This document shows, one piece after another, positions 21,768 through 24,131 of a stretch of 24,131 nucleotides of DNA (position 1 is its first letter; each line of letters opens with the position of its first letter). A program made the position numbers and the translations under genes. The notes beneath the pieces are model-generated. The model had not been told where the DNA came from. It was given only the letters and a program-made list of their open reading frames with translations, and did no database searches. The stretch spans positions 1 through 24,131 of the forward strand of contig JBKEEC010000149.1 in the NCBI GenBank assembly GCA_047975785.1, in the 5' to 3' direction. Source of the DNA: JACXVD01 sp047975785 (GTDB lineage Bacteria > Pseudomonadota > Alphaproteobacteria > Sphingomonadales > Sphingomonadaceae).

Positions 21768-23235
21768 GCATGGCCCATGTCTCTTTTACCATGCGTGGCC
21801 AGAACAGCCACAGGCTCGCCGCATAGGTTATTCCTCCCGCAGCCACAAGAATCGCCAGCGCAAGGATGGAGGGCAGGGAATCGTCCAGTACCCATTCAAT
21901 CCCAAGCACGCTGATAGCCATCAGGCCGCAGGCCAGTGCTGCAGGAGCCAGCTCGCTGGACAGATCCCGCAGTCGTACGCCGACCGCAGGCAGTGTGAGG
22001 AACAATGTGACAGCAAGCAGCAGGGGCGCTGCTATCCACCATGCGTGGACAAGCCCGAATGGTCCGTTGGAAATTCCGTATAAAAAGGCGGCAGGCATGA
22101 TGATAGCGCCTGCTGCACTGGTCATGACATAAATGCGGGGCCGGCCCATGGCGTTGGTGGCCGGGCTGCACACAATCTGGAGGGCCATGAATGGCATGGC
22201 CAGGGACAAGCCGGCAACTACCGGTGCCATGTCTAGCCATTTCGGTCCGAACAGTGTTGCCACCGCAGGCTCCGCCGTCAGTGCCAGCCCGGTATAAAGC
22301 GGGGCGGTGACCAGAAAGACAGTGCGTAAGGTGCGCAGAAAAAACGGCCCCAGAGCGCGCCCTTCCTTGTGCAGCTCGGAATAGGCCGGAAAGGCGACTT
22401 CGTTAATCGGCGGCAAAAAGCGTCCGGTGATAATCAGGGTCAGGAACAGGGCTTCGGAGTAGAGACCCAGGTCATGCGGTGAAAATGCCCGTCCTGCGAT
22501 AACTATGTCGCTCTGGCTCTGGATGATCCAGAATAGCTGGCAAAGGGTCAGTGCGCCGCCAAAGCTGATCAGATCTCCGGCACCACGAAAGTTGAAGACC
22601 GGCTTGACCAGCAGGCGCGCAGCGACAGTCAGGCCGATCGCGCGGGAGGCAAAGCCGGCAATGGGGGCCCAGATCAGCGCCCATACTCCCCAGCCATTCC
22701 AGGCCAGCACAAAGGCGGTGAGGGCGGCAATGACCGCGCTTGCCATGCTCACCATGGCCTGACTGCGAAATTCGATTCGTCGCTGAAGCAGGGCGGAGGG
22801 CAAGGCAATAAAGGGTGTTGTAAGAAAGATCAGCGCCTGACAGCGGAGCATGGAAACAATCTGCGGCTGATTATAATAATCTGCGACCAGTGGCGCGACC
22901 AGCAACTGAATGGTTGCCAATATACCATTGAACAGAAGCAGCAGTCCGAAGACCTGGCCGATGCGATGCGAATCAACATTGTGTGACTGCACCAGAGATG
23001 TGGCGAAACTGTATCCGTTGAGAAAGGCGAGGGCAGTCACAACCACCTGACTCATTGCAAACAGGCCATAGTCACCGGGATCAAGCAGGCGGACAACCGC
23101 AATGGTCGATCCCCAGGTGATGATCTGGGCAAGAGCCTGGCTTCCCCAGCGCCACGCCATGGCAGAGCGGACGCGTTCGCCAAAGCTGCCTTGAGCTGGC
23201 GCGGATGATGGTGTGGCAGGGTCGGTCGTGGCCAT
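21694..23235 (-). CDS. Wzx/WzxC-type polysaccharide flippase
   Basis: A 513-aa inner-membrane protein of the MOP superfamily (polysaccharide biosynthesis/export type) that would flip lipid-linked oligosaccharides across the membrane. The N-terminal segment WRWGSQALAQIITWGSTIAVVRLLDPGDYGLFAM is the typical first helix and loop. About 12-14 hydrophobic helices follow, with a central FSPHDLGLYSEALFL and PAYSELHKE region common to WzxC-like members. The C-terminal ~25 residues are hydrophilic and are encoded antisense to the glycosyltransferase end. Upstream, GGGGC-CTA-GCCCC (23240-23252) forms a small hairpin just before the start codon, and no strong Shine-Dalgarno is seen. Confidence 0.9.
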   Translation of the reverse strand: MATTDPATPSSAPAQGSFGERVRSAMAWRWGSQALAQIITWGSTIAVVRLLDPGDYGLFAMSQVVVTALAFLNGYSFATSLVQSHNVDSHRIGQVFGLLLLFNGILATIQLLVAPLVADYYNQPQIVSMLRCQALIFLTTPFIALPSALLQRRIEFRSQAMVSMASAVIAALTAFVLAWNGWGVWALIWAPIAGFASRAIGLTVAARLLVKPVFNFRGAGDLISFGGALTLCQLFWIIQSQSDIVIAGRAFSPHDLGLYSEALFLTLIITGRFLPPINEVAFPAYSELHKEGRALGPFFLRTLRTVFLVTAPLYTGLALTAEPAVATLFGPKWLDMAPVVAGLSLAMPFMALQIVCSPATNAMGRPRIYVMTSAAGAIIMPAAFLYGISNGPFGLVHAWWIAAPLLLAVTLFLTLPAVGVRLRDLSSELAPAALACGLMAISVLGIEWVLDDSLPSILALAILVAAGGITYAASLWLFWPRMVKETWAMLMRRPPSFAGPDGQTTTIPDAPAA

Positions 23236-23424
23236 GAGCGGGGCCTAGCCCCAAAGTGTGAATATATCTTCGACAGAGTCGCGACAAATTTGCGCGGAGA
23301 TTCATATGATTCCGAAAGCTGAATCTCTTAAATCTGATAGCAATCAGGACCGGAGAGGAGATGCGCGGTCGCAAACCATGGGGAGAGGCAGCGGGATGCA
23401 GGATCAAAACCCAAGGAAATCCGC

Positions 23425-23491
23425 CAATCAGAAAAAAAGTGAAATAAAATTGCAAAAACCCGTTGACCGAATCTCGGAGCACCCATATATG
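23425..23491 (+). promoter_or_regulatory. rRNA operon promoter with UP-like element
   Basis: TTGACC (23463-23468), a 17-bp spacer and TATATG (23486-23491) form a good sigma70 promoter, with transcription starting near 23498. Directly upstream, 23425-23458 is very A-rich with several A-tracts, as in the UP elements of strong rRNA promoters. It lies ~370 bp before the 16S gene. Confidence 0.75.
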
Positions 23492-23617
23492 CCCGCTCAC
23501 CGACGGGGCGCTGACGGTTTCACCGCCACTCTCCAACGGTCGCCAACATAGTTCGGACAAACCAGTCCCCCGAACCAAAAAATCGGGGATCACTTGTTGT
23601 CCGCTTCTGTTGTTGGT

Positions 23618-23630
23618 TGGCTCTTTGACA
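23618..23630 (+). promoter_or_regulatory. boxA-like antitermination element
   Basis: TGGCTCTTTGACA closely matches the rRNA boxA sequence TGCTCTTTAACA, which is bound by NusB/S10 in the nascent leader RNA to stop premature Rho termination. It sits between the promoter and the 16S gene as expected. It contains TTGACA, but with no -10 box at the right distance. Confidence 0.65.
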
Positions 23631-23867
23631 TTGTTAGTTTTTTGATGAAGGGACATGTGGGCGACGGCGCCCGGTCCGCGAAGCTCAAGGTCGCGGAAAC
23701 CGGTTAATTTTCAAGCCGATGCCACATCCTTCCAGGCTCCACAGTCTGGTTGTGATGATACATGTTCATTCGTATCCATTACGTTTGACAGTGCAGGTAT
23801 CGGCTCCTTGATGCTCTTGCCTCATTGGTTGGCGATCTTCGGATCGTGCTGATGAAGTAAGTGACAC

Positions 23868-24131
23868 AAACTTGAGAGTTTGATCCTGGCTCAGAACGAA
23901 CGCTGGCGGCATGCCTAACACATGCAAGTCGAACGAACCCCCACCTTCGGGTGGTGTGGTGAGTGGCGCACGGGTGCGTAACGCGTGGGAACCTGCCCTT
24001 AGGTTCGGAATAACACAGAGAAATTTGTGCTAATACCGGATAATGTCTTCGGACCAAAGATTTATCGCCTTTGGATGGGCCCGCGTTGGATTAGCTAGTT
24101 GGTGGGGTAATGGCCTACCAAGGCGACGATC
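23868..24131 (+). rRNA. rrs: 16S ribosomal RNA, 5' part (runs off the window)
   Basis: The universal 5' end AGAGTTTGATCCTGGCTCAG starts at 23875, followed by GAACGCTGGCGGCATGCCTA, ACACATGCAAGTCGAAC and later GCTAATACCGGATAATG, all alphaproteobacterial 16S landmarks. The combination of TGGCGCACGGGTGCGTAACG and CAAAGATTTATCGCC fits Sphingomonadales. Only ~264 nt are in the window. The exact mature 5' end (here set at 23868) is approximate. Confidence 0.97.

Larger units (their letters stand above)
23236..23867 (+). other. rRNA operon promoter and leader region
   Basis: About 630 bp without a protein gene. Its left part (23253-23420) shows nothing I can assign. Its right part is the rRNA leader, with hairpins CCGCGA/TCGCGG (23676-23696), a 7-bp stem with CCAC loop (23732-23749) and CGATC-TTCG-GATCG (23833-23846), a UUCG tetraloop stem close to the 16S start. 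These probably take part in leader folding and RNase processing. Confidence 0.65.

Noticed and set aside
23785..23813. Perfect TTGACA (23785-23790) as a second rRNA promoter
   Set aside because: The hexamer at the right distance, TTGATG, is a poor -10 box, and the site lies downstream of boxA, within the leader.
1..24131. CRISPR array, prophage, tRNA or intact insertion sequence
   Set aside because: I found no regularly spaced repeats, no transposase, integrase or phage structural genes and no tRNA-like cloverleaf.

Overview
The window is a piece of chromosome from an alphaproteobacterium, most probably of the order Sphingomonadales. The right edge holds the first ~264 nt of a 16S rRNA gene whose 5' domain reads like sphingomonads. 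The protein set fits this: GapR (DUF2312), a DUF1244 protein, a large TonB-dependent receptor without a partner permease, a ParST-like RES/Xre module, and a DUF3237 protein. Genus cannot be fixed by eye.

Left part (1-9.7 kb), mostly housekeeping or envelope genes. A membrane fatty acid desaturase diverges from a YghO/bacterial-ceramide-synthase-like acyltransferase. murA (peptidoglycan) diverges from galU (UDP-glucose). An LtrA-family membrane protein and a DUF2189 membrane protein follow. Next come a tightly coupled type II toxin-antitoxin pair (Xre/MbcA/ParS antitoxin and RES toxin) behind its own promoter with two operator-like palindromes, and a YhiN/HI0933-type flavoprotein.

Middle part (9.9-16.1 kb), the most accessory-looking stretch. 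It starts with a secreted class-A-beta-lactamase-fold serine hydrolase that seems to lack the deacylating Glu/Asn. A likely catabolic cluster follows. On the minus strand a MetE-core zinc thiol-alkyltransferase-like enzyme is translationally coupled to an IclR regulator. Facing it on the plus strand are the C-terminal remnant of a short-chain dehydrogenase, a DUF3237 protein and a TonB-dependent receptor. A 16-bp palindrome sits in the divergent promoter region. This looks like a regulated uptake and processing pathway that has partly decayed; its substrate is unknown.

Right part (16.2-24.1 kb). pyk diverges from a DUF1244 gene, followed by gapR, a YbjQ-family gene, and yebC - secreted protein - ruvC as an overlapping run without ruvAB directly after it. 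A GT2 glycosyltransferase and a Wzx-like flippase converge with a 74-bp overlap of coding sequence. The last ~630 bp before the 16S gene form an rRNA promoter/leader with an A-rich UP-like tract, a TTGACC-17-TATATG promoter, a boxA-like element and several hairpins.

Two 45-bp palindromic repeats (150-194 and 16051-16095) share a GGGnACCGGTTTTT core but have different, internally complementary stems. They look like members of a dispersed alphaproteobacterial intergenic repeat family. I see no CRISPR array, prophage, tRNA or intact insertion sequence.
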